From: an uncultured Prevotellaceae bacterium
Lineage (GTDB): Bacteria; Bacteroidota; Bacteroidia; Bacteroidales; Bacteroidaceae
Length of the DNA: 50,119 nucleotides
Direction of reading: 5' to 3'
Assembly (NCBI GenBank): GCA_902769805.1
Contig: CACXQL010000012.1
Span: 1 to 50,119 of the forward strand
This document shows positions 7,208-14,651 of the stretch, in pieces. The notes under the pieces were generated by a model, which was given only the letters and a program-made list of their open reading frames with translations, was not told the DNA's origin and did no database searches. Numbering within the stretch: the stretch's first letter is position 1; the number at the start of each line of letters is the position of its first letter. A program made the position numbers and the translations under genes.

Positions 7208-9041
7208 TCATTTGACAATTTCTACAATCAAAGTCCAGACGGAACCGTCTGCCATCACCCAGGCGCAGGTAAAGCGGTTCACGCCATTGTGGTTTCTGAC
7301 CTCCATGCTTCACACAACAGCCTAAGGCGTAGCGCAGGCAATGGCGGCACTGCATCAGCAGGGCATTCTTAGGATGACTCAACTCAAAAGCAGAAGTCTG
7401 TACAGACAAACCCTGTTCCGTGTAAAAATCCCGTGCAAGACGGTTGGAAATATTCAACTCGTAGCTATCCTTGAGATAGGCGGCACCTTTCGACCCGATA
7501 GGCGGCACCTTTCGACCCGATAGGCGGCACCTTTCGACCCGATAGGCGGCGGCTATCTCGGGCGTTTGTAACTCCTTGACTATCAAGCGCCTCAAATCTG
7601 CCAAAAGACTACTCGGGATAAAATAGTTGAAATCGACAGGTATCTCCACCTTGCTACACTCATAAGGGGTTCCTCCCAACTTGGACAGCTGGCGGATGAT
7701 ATTCTCCCACTGAGGTTTCTCTGCCTGTTGGTGCTCACAGGCGATAGCTACCGTCGTGTCACCCACCCTTAAAGAGAAACCATCTTCCGTCACATCAAGA
7801 TGCATCACGACAGGAATCCTACGCTCAGCACTCTTCCGTGACAAGAGCCTCTCAAACTCCTGGTCGTTATTCCTATAGAGAGCCATCCCTGCATGCAGGT
7901 GCTGGGGCATCTGCTGGGGATAGAGCCGGTTACCTTCTGCACGGTTCACACGGAATCCCTCCAATGCCCGTTCCTGGTTGATGAAACACAGACCGTCGCC
8001 ATTGGCAAACGAGGCGGTGCCTGCCACATTGAATGAATCGCGGCGCATCTCCTTCACATAACCGACATACTCCCCCATCGCCTTCGGCGTATCAGGAGAG
8101 AAGATATCGGTACGCACCTGATGCCTGTCTGGTTGTCTGCCATGCAGGAAATAGTTGGTGAAACCGCGATTGAACGTCTTGTTCAAGTTGGGTGTAAACG
8201 TATAGGTACAATGTCCTTGCGAGGCACGGCAGTATTCATCAGAGTGTTTCTCGATATAAGCGTCCAGACGCTGACGATATGCCGCTACCACATTCTTCAC
8301 GTAAGAGACATCTTTCAACCGTCCTTCTATCTTGAAGGAGGTAGCGCCAGCCTGTATCAGTTCCTCCAGATAATCACTCAGGTTCAGGTCCTTTAAGGAG
8401 AGAAGATGTCTTTGATGCTCTATCTCTCGCCCATCGGCATCCAACAGATCGAACTTCATACGACAGAACTGGGCACAGGCACCACGGTTGGCAGAACGCC
8501 CGAAACAATACTGCGAGGCATAACACAAGCCGCTGTAGCTGACACACAAGGCTCCATGCACGAAAACCTCCAAAGACATATCCGGCACCTCACGATGAAT
8601 AACCGCTATCTCGTCAACAGACAGCTCACGCGCCAAGACGACACGCTGGAAACCGAGACCTGCCAGCCAGCGCACTTTCTCCACCGTACGGTTGTCCGTC
8701 TGTGTAGAGGCATGAAGGGCTATCGGCGGAAGATTCATCCTCAGAATCCCCATGTCCTGTACCAAAATAGCATCCACGCCGATATCTGCCAGTTGGTGAA
8801 TCAACTGCTCCGTAGTCTCCAGTTCCTCATCAAAGATAATGGTATTCACCGTGACATACACCTTCACCGCAAATTGATGGGCATAGTCACAGAGCTGTCG
8901 GATATCCTCTATACTATTGCCTGCCGCAGCACGTGCCCCAAACCGCTGAGCACCTATGTAGACAGCATCAGCGCCATGGTCGACCGCTGCCAATCCGCAG
9001 GCAAGGTCCTTGGCTGGTGCAAGCAGTTCAAGAGGTATCAT
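7188..9041 (-). CDS. U32 peptidase-family protein (RlhA/YegQ-like)
   Basis: A 617-residue member of the U32 family, whose characterised bacterial members are mostly involved in RNA hydroxylation (RlhA, TrhP) rather than proteolysis. The N-terminal TIM-barrel half begins LELLAPAKD and GADAVYIGAQRFGARA. The family signature is seen as EVFVHGALCVSYSGLCYASQY...RGACAQFCR, with Cys residues that could bind an Fe-S cluster. The C-terminus has a further Cys cluster (CRHCLRYALGCC, CRNCQ). It overlaps metA by ATGA and the next gene by 20 bp. A three-copy 22-bp tandem repeat is embedded at 7479-7544; it stays in frame only because 3 x 22 is a multiple of three. Confidence 0.88.
   Translation of the reverse strand: MIPLELLAPAKDLACGLAAVDHGADAVYIGAQRFGARAAAGNSIEDIRQLCDYAHQFAVKVYVTVNTIIFDEELETTEQLIHQLADIGVDAILVQDMGILRMNLPPIALHASTQTDNRTVEKVRWLAGLGFQRVVLARELSVDEIAVIHREVPDMSLEVFVHGALCVSYSGLCYASQYCFGRSANRGACAQFCRMKFDLLDADGREIEHQRHLLSLKDLNLSDYLEELIQAGATSFKIEGRLKDVSYVKNVVAAYRQRLDAYIEKHSDEYCRASQGHCTYTFTPNLNKTFNRGFTNYFLHGRQPDRHQVRTDIFSPDTPKAMGEYVGYVKEMRRDSFNVAGTASFANGDGLCFINQERALEGFRVNRAEGNRLYPQQMPQHLHAGMALYRNNDQEFERLLSRKSAERRIPVVMHLDVTEDGFSLRVGDTTVAIACEHQQAEKPQWENIIRQLSKLGGTPYECSKVEIPVDFNYFIPSSLLADLRRLIVKELQTPEIAAAYRVERCRLSGRKVPPIGSKGAAYLKDSYELNISNRLARDFYTEQGLSVQTSAFELSHPKNALLMQCRHCLRYALGCCVKHGGQKPQWREPLYLRLGDGRRFRLDFDCRNCQMNVYATD
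7479..7544. repeat. 22-bp x3 tandem repeat inside the U32 gene
   Basis: Exact units at 7479-7500, 7501-7522 and 7523-7544, followed by a partial copy (GGCGGC). Because 22 is not a multiple of three, each unit is translated in a different frame: YRVERCR, LSGRKVPP and IGSKGAAY. The flanks show that the array was inserted into GAGATAG-GCGGCGG-CTATCTC, itself an inverted repeat; removing 66 bp restores PEIAAAYLKD. Confidence 0.95.
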
Positions 9042-9955
9042 TCAATCTTATTGATATCGTAAGGTGTCTCCTGATAGACGTAATAGTTAATCCAGTTACT
9101 ATAGAGCAAGTTAGCATGGGCGCGCCATGTCACAAGCGGTTCCTTCTCTGGATCGTCATCACGATAATAGTGCTTGGGCATCTCCACGTCGTCACGGATA
9201 TCCTTATCACGCTTGTATTCATTGTCAAGGGTGTTGGGGGCATACTCCAGATGCCCCGTAATGAAGAACTCACGACCGTTACGCGCCATCACCATGCTGA
9301 CACCACTGTCAGGTGACTCCGCAATCAATGACAAGTCCGGACAGGCAAGGATGTCCTCACGATGCAACTCCGTATGACGACTATGCGGCATCTGAAACAT
9401 GTCATCGAAGCCACGGAAGATAGGGAGCTGGGGTTCCAAGGGAACCTGTGGGAAGATACCGAACATCTTCTTCTCCAACGGATACTTGGGGATGCCGTAG
9501 TGATAATATAGTCCTGCCTGGGCTGCCCAACATATATATAAGGTACTCGTCACGTGCGTACGCGCCCACGCGAAGATATCCTTCATCTCGTCCCAGTAGG
9601 TCACCTCCTCAAAGTCAAGGGTCTCCACAGGGGCTCCCGTGATAATCATACCGTCGTATTTCTCGTTACGCATCTGCTCAAAGTCACGATAGAACATCAT
9701 CATATGCTCTATCGGGGTGTTCTTAGGCGTATGACTGCGCAGTTTCATGAAACTGATCTCCAACTGTAACGGAGTATTGGAAAGGAGACGGATAAGGTCT
9801 GTCTCCGTTGTAATCTTCAAGGGCATGAGGTTGAGGATGACAATCTTCAAAGGACGGATATCCTGCATGTGCGCACGGGTATCGTCCATCACGAAGATGT
9901 TCTCATGCTTGAGTAAGTCTATGGCTGGTAACCTGTCTGGTAATCTTAAAGGCAT
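9038..9955 (-). CDS. metA: Homoserine O-acyltransferase, predicted acetyl-specific
   Basis: First step of methionine synthesis, acylation of homoserine. The 305 residues align with MetA over the full length: nucleophile Cys142 in YICWAAQAG, His235 and Glu237 in ITGHLEY, and the HTPKNTPIEHM loop. Position 111 is Glu (ITGAPVE). In studied MetA enzymes Glu at this position goes with acetyl-CoA, and Gly, as in E. coli, with succinyl-CoA, so O-acetylhomoserine is the expected product. That fits the MetY/MetB-family enzyme at 25.7 kb. The gene starts 16 bp after the PP2C gene and its stop overlaps the U32 start (ATGA), so it may be transcribed with the signalling cluster. Confidence 0.95.
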   Translation of the reverse strand: MPLRLPDRLPAIDLLKHENIFVMDDTRAHMQDIRPLKIVILNLMPLKITTETDLIRLLSNTPLQLEISFMKLRSHTPKNTPIEHMMMFYRDFEQMRNEKYDGMIITGAPVETLDFEEVTYWDEMKDIFAWARTHVTSTLYICWAAQAGLYYHYGIPKYPLEKKMFGIFPQVPLEPQLPIFRGFDDMFQMPHSRHTELHREDILACPDLSLIAESPDSGVSMVMARNGREFFITGHLEYAPNTLDNEYKRDKDIRDDVEMPKHYYRDDDPEKEPLVTWRAHANLLYSNWINYYVYQETPYDINKIE

Positions 9956-9971
9956 AACGTATCTTTTCTAC

Positions 9972-10724
9972 TTATTTATGCTGGACTGAGAATACACAAA
10001 CGGAGACATTGTCGAACCCACCCGCCACAATGGCAGCCTCGCAAAGCTGGTTTGCATTGGCACCCTCTGATACCAGGCGTTCTATCTCCTCATCCTTTAC
10101 CATATCATTCAGTCCGTCCGAACATAGTATATAGGTGTCTCCCTCCAAGAAGTCTGCCGAAAACTCATAGAGGTCGAGATAGGATGTCTTGCAACCTCCC
10201 CCTATACAATTAGTGATAATGTTCGAATGCTTCTTCTCACCATTCACGGCATTCAAGGAGTGGTCTGAGGAAAGCTGTGTCAGATGTCCGTCACGATAGC
10301 GGTACAGACGACTGTCACCACAGTTCATCCAGTAATATTTCCCACCATAGTATATGATGCCGACCAAGGTGGTTCCCATCTCTAACATGGAAGGATCCGC
10401 CATACCTTTTGAGGTTATGATCTTATTGATAGAGTCAAGCCATACTATCATCATCTCATTAAACTCCATCGAAGACAGACCCTGAGGCAGGTCATTAATA
10501 AAATACTGGAGGTTTGCCAACGCATCCACACTGGCGACCTCGCCGGCATTATGTCCTCCCATCCCGTCTGCGACAGCTATCACAAAACGGTTTGTATTCT
10601 CTGTCATAAATTCCGTCTGGTACACCTCACTACGTACGAACTTGTCGTACGCAAGCACCATATCCTCATTGTTACTCCTGACACATCCCACACGGCTTGC
10701 TGCCGTTAAGACAATTCTACTCAT
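9972..10724 (-). CDS. PP2C-family Ser/Thr phosphatase
   Basis: A 250-residue stand-alone PP2C domain, expected in the cytoplasm. The metal-binding and family motifs are present in order: RSNNEDMVL, VAVADGMGGHNAGEVAS, GTTLVG, NCGDSRLYRYRDG, SSDHSL, LCSDGLNDMV and GGFDNVSVCVF. It sits last in a tight minus-strand series after the FHA, AAA+, kinase and zinc-ribbon genes, so it is the likely counterpart of the kinase encoded at 14652-17597. The gap from the FHA gene is 39 bp, the largest within the set. Confidence 0.93.
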   Translation of the reverse strand: MSRIVLTAASRVGCVRSNNEDMVLAYDKFVRSEVYQTEFMTENTNRFVIAVADGMGGHNAGEVASVDALANLQYFINDLPQGLSSMEFNEMMIVWLDSINKIITSKGMADPSMLEMGTTLVGIIYYGGKYYWMNCGDSRLYRYRDGHLTQLSSDHSLNAVNGEKKHSNIITNCIGGGCKTSYLDLYEFSADFLEGDTYILCSDGLNDMVKDEEIERLVSEGANANQLCEAAIVAGGFDNVSVCVFSVQHK

Positions 10725-10763
10725 AATAATTCAAAAACATCATCAATAAATCCCTGACACTCC

Positions 10764-11336
10764 TTAGCTCACACTCACCTGCAGATTGATATTCGCCAAT
10801 GAGACGATATCACCGCTATTGATGGACATTGGAATATCGGGTAACAAATCACGCTGATTCAGTTTCGTACCATTAGACGAGTGCTTGTCAATGATACACC
10901 ATCCGGAATCAGGCTTATATATTAACTGAGCATGTACGCCGGACACATACATGTTACCTTCAAACAACTGCTGATAGGGACCTTGCCTGCGCCCGATAAT
11001 AGCACCATTGATTCCCACCATGCGGATATTCAACGACTGATTGTAAAGCGTCAGCGTCGGAACGCCCTGTATCTGCACGTCTTGTGGCGATACATTATTA
11101 AAGGCAGCCCTCTGCGATGCGAAGGTCTGACTGATATCTGCCGCCGTGGCACTGACCTGAGCCGACGGCTTACTGGCCATCTCCTCGGCGCTCTCCATCA
11201 AGCCTCCGCAGTATGTACAACGGCGTCCTATACCGACACGACCGCAGCTCGAACAATATAGCAATGCCTGTCCACACTGGTCACAGTAATAGGACTGCTC
11301 CTCTATCTCTTCTCTACAACTTGGACATATAATCAT
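10764..11336 (-). CDS. Zinc-ribbon protein with C-terminal FHA domain
   Basis: A 190-residue protein. The first ~45 residues hold four CxxC pairs (CPSC, CDQC, CSSC, CTYC), enough for two zinc ribbons. After a linker of about 50 residues comes a forkhead-associated domain with the phosphothreonine-binding landmarks: the Arg in IGRRQG, the S-x-x-H motif in YVSGVHAQL, and SSNGTKLN. FHA domains bind phosphothreonine, so it probably recognises a target of the neighbouring kinase. Its start overlaps the stop of the AAA+ gene (ATGA), implying coupled translation. Confidence 0.9.
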   Translation of the reverse strand: MIICPSCREEIEEQSYYCDQCGQALLYCSSCGRVGIGRRCTYCGGLMESAEEMASKPSAQVSATAADISQTFASQRAAFNNVSPQDVQIQGVPTLTLYNQSLNIRMVGINGAIIGRRQGPYQQLFEGNMYVSGVHAQLIYKPDSGWCIIDKHSSNGTKLNQRDLLPDIPMSINSGDIVSLANINLQVSVS

Positions 11337-14300
11337 ATCTCATCCTTTATATCTTCTGGCATAATCAGCTGATAGGTCTCCTGGGTGATCTCATTCTGCG
11401 GCATCGCACTGACACGAACAGACAACTGCTGGATAGTCTCATCCAACATGTTGCGCATCTCACGGGCATTACCGAAGGAGTCACTCTTACTAACAACCTT
11501 ACGACAAATCAAATCCATCAACTTAAACTCTGCTGCCGGTGACAACGTATAGTTGTCCTTGGAAGCCATCTTCTTGAAGATAGCCAGCAGCTCGTCTTCA
11601 TTGTAGTCTTCAATATGCATCTTATGGGTGAAGCGACTGGCAAGACCCGGATTGACTTCCAGGAACGCTTCCATCTCGTCCTTATAGCCAGCGGCTATGA
11701 CAACGAACTTACCACGGTCGTCCTCCATACGTTTCATCAGGGTATCTATCGCTTCCTTTCCATACTGGTCGTTCTCCGAGGAAAGGGTATATGCCTCATC
11801 AATGAAGAGAATACCACCCATTGCCTTGTCACACATGTTATTGACAATCTTTGGTGTCTCACCCATATACTTTCCTACTAAAGTTGCACGACTGGCTTCT
11901 ATCACACGACTCGTTGGCAGGATCTCCATACTCTGCAGGATCTCTCCCATCTTACGTGCTATAGACGTCTTACCCGTACCTGGATTGCCTGTCAGTATAA
12001 AATTCATAGACATCTGCTGTACCTTACCGGCACCCATGGCAGCACGCTGTTTCATGAACATACTCTGTACGGCAAGGCGACGGATCATATTCTTGACAGA
12101 ACGCATTCCAATAAATTCATCCAGCTCATTGAGGACCTCATCCAGCGGACGTACCTTCTCTGCCTGACTAACGGCAAGGTCAGCCTCCGTAAGACGATAC
12201 ATATCCTCATCCTTGAAGTCTGGACTGTTCACCTCAGCCATCAGACGCTGACTCTGTTTCTCGACAGCGGCATCAAAGATACGACGTGCCTCACGGGCAT
12301 TGCCGAAATTCTTGTCTCTGCGCAGGTACAACTGCTCGAACTGACGATGGATAGCCTCACGGGTGGCATCATCCACTGTGAAGTTCTTACCCTTGGCAAG
12401 ATTGATGAATATCTGAGTCAACTCGTCCGGTGTATAGTCGTCAAAGTGAATCGTCTGCGTGAAACGGCTCTTCAGTCCAGGGTTCGTGTCTATGAAGTCA
12501 TGCATCTGGTCCGTATAACCGGCAACGATACAGATAAACTTACCGCGGTCATCCTCCAAGCGCTTCAACAGTGTATCTATCGCCTCACTGCCGAATGAAT
12601 CCTGGTCACTGGACTTCAGGGTGTATGCCTCATCAATAAACAAGACACCTCCCATCGCTGAATCTATCAACTGATTCGTCTTGATAGCCGTCTGCCCAGA
12701 GTAGCCGGACACCAACTTGCTTCTATCTGCCTCCACCAATTGTCCGCGCGACAAGACGCCCAAGGTACGGAACACATCCGCCATGATTCGCGCAACCGTG
12801 GTCTTACCTGTTCCTGGATTACCGGTAAACACATAATGCTTGCCCTGGAAGGTATTTGTTTCACCACGACGTATCTGCAGGTTAAGGAAGGCGGCAAGAT
12901 TGGATATCTCCTGCTTGACAGCGGCAAGACCCACCATACCATTAAGTTTCTCCAGACACTCTGTATAGTCTACTGCCTTCGGAGCCTCGTACGGTATATC
13001 CTCCTGAGTAATCGTCATCAGTTCCTCATCTGTCTTCGTAGACATGTCACCATGCTGCAGGCGCTCCGCCTGCTTGGCACATATCTTGTCGAACAGCTGG
13101 CGCATCGTACGACCGTTGGCAAAGTCCTTATCACGGGAATCATACAGCTCCGTGATCATCTTCCGTGCCAGTTCTTCAGCATCTGGAGCAAACTGGTACT
13201 TCTTTGCCTTGGCAAAGACCATCATGATCTCATAGAGCTGATCAGGATTATAATCCTCAATATTCAGGAAATAACTGAAGCGACTGCGCACACCAGGATT
13301 GATGCGGAAGAGATTATCCATCTCTGTCCTGTAACCTGCGGCTATGACGACGAACTTACCACGGTCGTCCTCCATACGCTTCATCAACTGTTCAAGAGCC
13401 TGTGCACCTTGGTTGTCACGGTCACCGCCCTGACTAACAGGAGCCAGAGTGTATGCTTCATCTACAAAAAGGATGCCCCCCATTGCCTTGTCACACAGAC
13501 GGTCAACGACCTTCGGTGTCTCTCCCTGATATGGACTCACCATCTTGGCACGGTCACACTCCACGACATGACCACTGTCAAGATAACCGATAGACTCAAG
13601 AATCTCTCCCAGCTTACGGGCAATAGTTGTCTTACCTGTTCCTGGATTACCTGTCAATACGATATGGATACCAGCCTTCTGCTGCTCGCCCAGTCCACGC
13701 TGGGCACGCTGAACATTGTTCTGCACAGAATAGGCAATCTCTCGAACAGCTTTCTTCACCTCGTCCATACCAATATACTGGTCGAGGTCACTCAAGATAT
13801 CTTCCAAGGTACGCTCCTCCGGAACATAACCACGGATATCGCTCTCCTCTATCATCGTTGCATCTGCACCACGACTGATGAAGGACGTAAATATATCCTC
13901 CGCCGTCTTAGTAGCAACATGCCGATAACCGAAAGTATCGTCTTTTATCTTTAACTGGTATTGGAAGTAACGCTCCAGCTTATGATCCGCCTCAGGCGTA
14001 TAAGCGGAGATACCATATTTAATACGTAACTCCTGTTTACATACGTCACACAATTCCAAATAACCGGGAGTCTGCAGACGGAACGTGTACTTGAAACGGT
14101 TCTGCGCTGCCGGGTTATTGGCAAGGAAGTCATCGAGTCCCTTAGGAAGACCCGAGATGATCACGATTGGATTGTCATTCCACTTATCCATCTCAACAAA
14201 CAACTTGTCAAGTGGATTGACTTGATTAGAATACCTGTCCGGCAAAAGTTTCTGGACATTATCAAAGAACAGAATACCGTCCTTGGCTTTTTTGATATTA

Positions 14301-14650
14301 TCATCCCATTTGTCGACAAAACGCTGATAATCCACAGCGTCTACCAAGGTCAACTTAGGTTTGTCTATGATCTTATGCTGATAGAAATAGTCCCGTATGA
14401 CTTCTGCTAAAGCAGTCTTTCCTGTACCAGTCTCACCAATGATAATCGCATTCACACTGAGGCGGACTTTCATGATGTCTTTACGTGAATGAAGATACGT
14501 ATAGGTATCAACTACTGTCTTCAATTGTTTCTTGACATCATCCAAGCCGACAATACGGTCAAGTACATTCTGCGAGATCAGTGGCTTACCACACCATTTA
14601 CAGAACTTGGCTACCGAACGGTTTTCTTTATGACAATGCTCACATACCAT
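11333..14650 (-). CDS. Four-module CbxX/CfxQ-type AAA+ ATPase with zinc ribbon
   Basis: An 1105-residue protein. It opens with a zinc ribbon (CEHCHK...CKWCG). The first, divergent ATPase module has Walker A GETGTGKT near residue 75 and Walker B ILFFDN. Three CbxX-type modules follow with Walker A GNPGTGKT near residues 337, 615 and 892, each with an ILF(V/I)DEAYTL Walker B and an arginine-finger region (NPGxxSRF). The module spacing is about 277 residues. CbxX-type ATPases are remodelling chaperones (for example Rubisco activases and EccA of type VII secretion). Only 1 bp separates it from the kinase stop and it overlaps the FHA gene by 4 bp. The substrate is unknown. Confidence 0.9.
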   Translation of the reverse strand: MVCEHCHKENRSVAKFCKWCGKPLISQNVLDRIVGLDDVKKQLKTVVDTYTYLHSRKDIMKVRLSVNAIIIGETGTGKTALAEVIRDYFYQHKIIDKPKLTLVDAVDYQRFVDKWDDNIKKAKDGILFFDNVQKLLPDRYSNQVNPLDKLFVEMDKWNDNPIVIISGLPKGLDDFLANNPAAQNRFKYTFRLQTPGYLELCDVCKQELRIKYGISAYTPEADHKLERYFQYQLKIKDDTFGYRHVATKTAEDIFTSFISRGADATMIEESDIRGYVPEERTLEDILSDLDQYIGMDEVKKAVREIAYSVQNNVQRAQRGLGEQQKAGIHIVLTGNPGTGKTTIARKLGEILESIGYLDSGHVVECDRAKMVSPYQGETPKVVDRLCDKAMGGILFVDEAYTLAPVSQGGDRDNQGAQALEQLMKRMEDDRGKFVVIAAGYRTEMDNLFRINPGVRSRFSYFLNIEDYNPDQLYEIMMVFAKAKKYQFAPDAEELARKMITELYDSRDKDFANGRTMRQLFDKICAKQAERLQHGDMSTKTDEELMTITQEDIPYEAPKAVDYTECLEKLNGMVGLAAVKQEISNLAAFLNLQIRRGETNTFQGKHYVFTGNPGTGKTTVARIMADVFRTLGVLSRGQLVEADRSKLVSGYSGQTAIKTNQLIDSAMGGVLFIDEAYTLKSSDQDSFGSEAIDTLLKRLEDDRGKFICIVAGYTDQMHDFIDTNPGLKSRFTQTIHFDDYTPDELTQIFINLAKGKNFTVDDATREAIHRQFEQLYLRRDKNFGNAREARRIFDAAVEKQSQRLMAEVNSPDFKDEDMYRLTEADLAVSQAEKVRPLDEVLNELDEFIGMRSVKNMIRRLAVQSMFMKQRAAMGAGKVQQMSMNFILTGNPGTGKTSIARKMGEILQSMEILPTSRVIEASRATLVGKYMGETPKIVNNMCDKAMGGILFIDEAYTLSSENDQYGKEAIDTLMKRMEDDRGKFVVIAAGYKDEMEAFLEVNPGLASRFTHKMHIEDYNEDELLAIFKKMASKDNYTLSPAAEFKLMDLICRKVVSKSDSFGNAREMRNMLDETIQQLSVRVSAMPQNEITQETYQLIMPEDIKDEI

Positions 14651-14651
14651 A

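Noticed and set aside
12740-13954. A 404-codon plus-strand open frame opposite the AAA+ gene
   Set aside because: It overlaps a clear four-module ATPase on the other strand and has the composition of antisense sequence.
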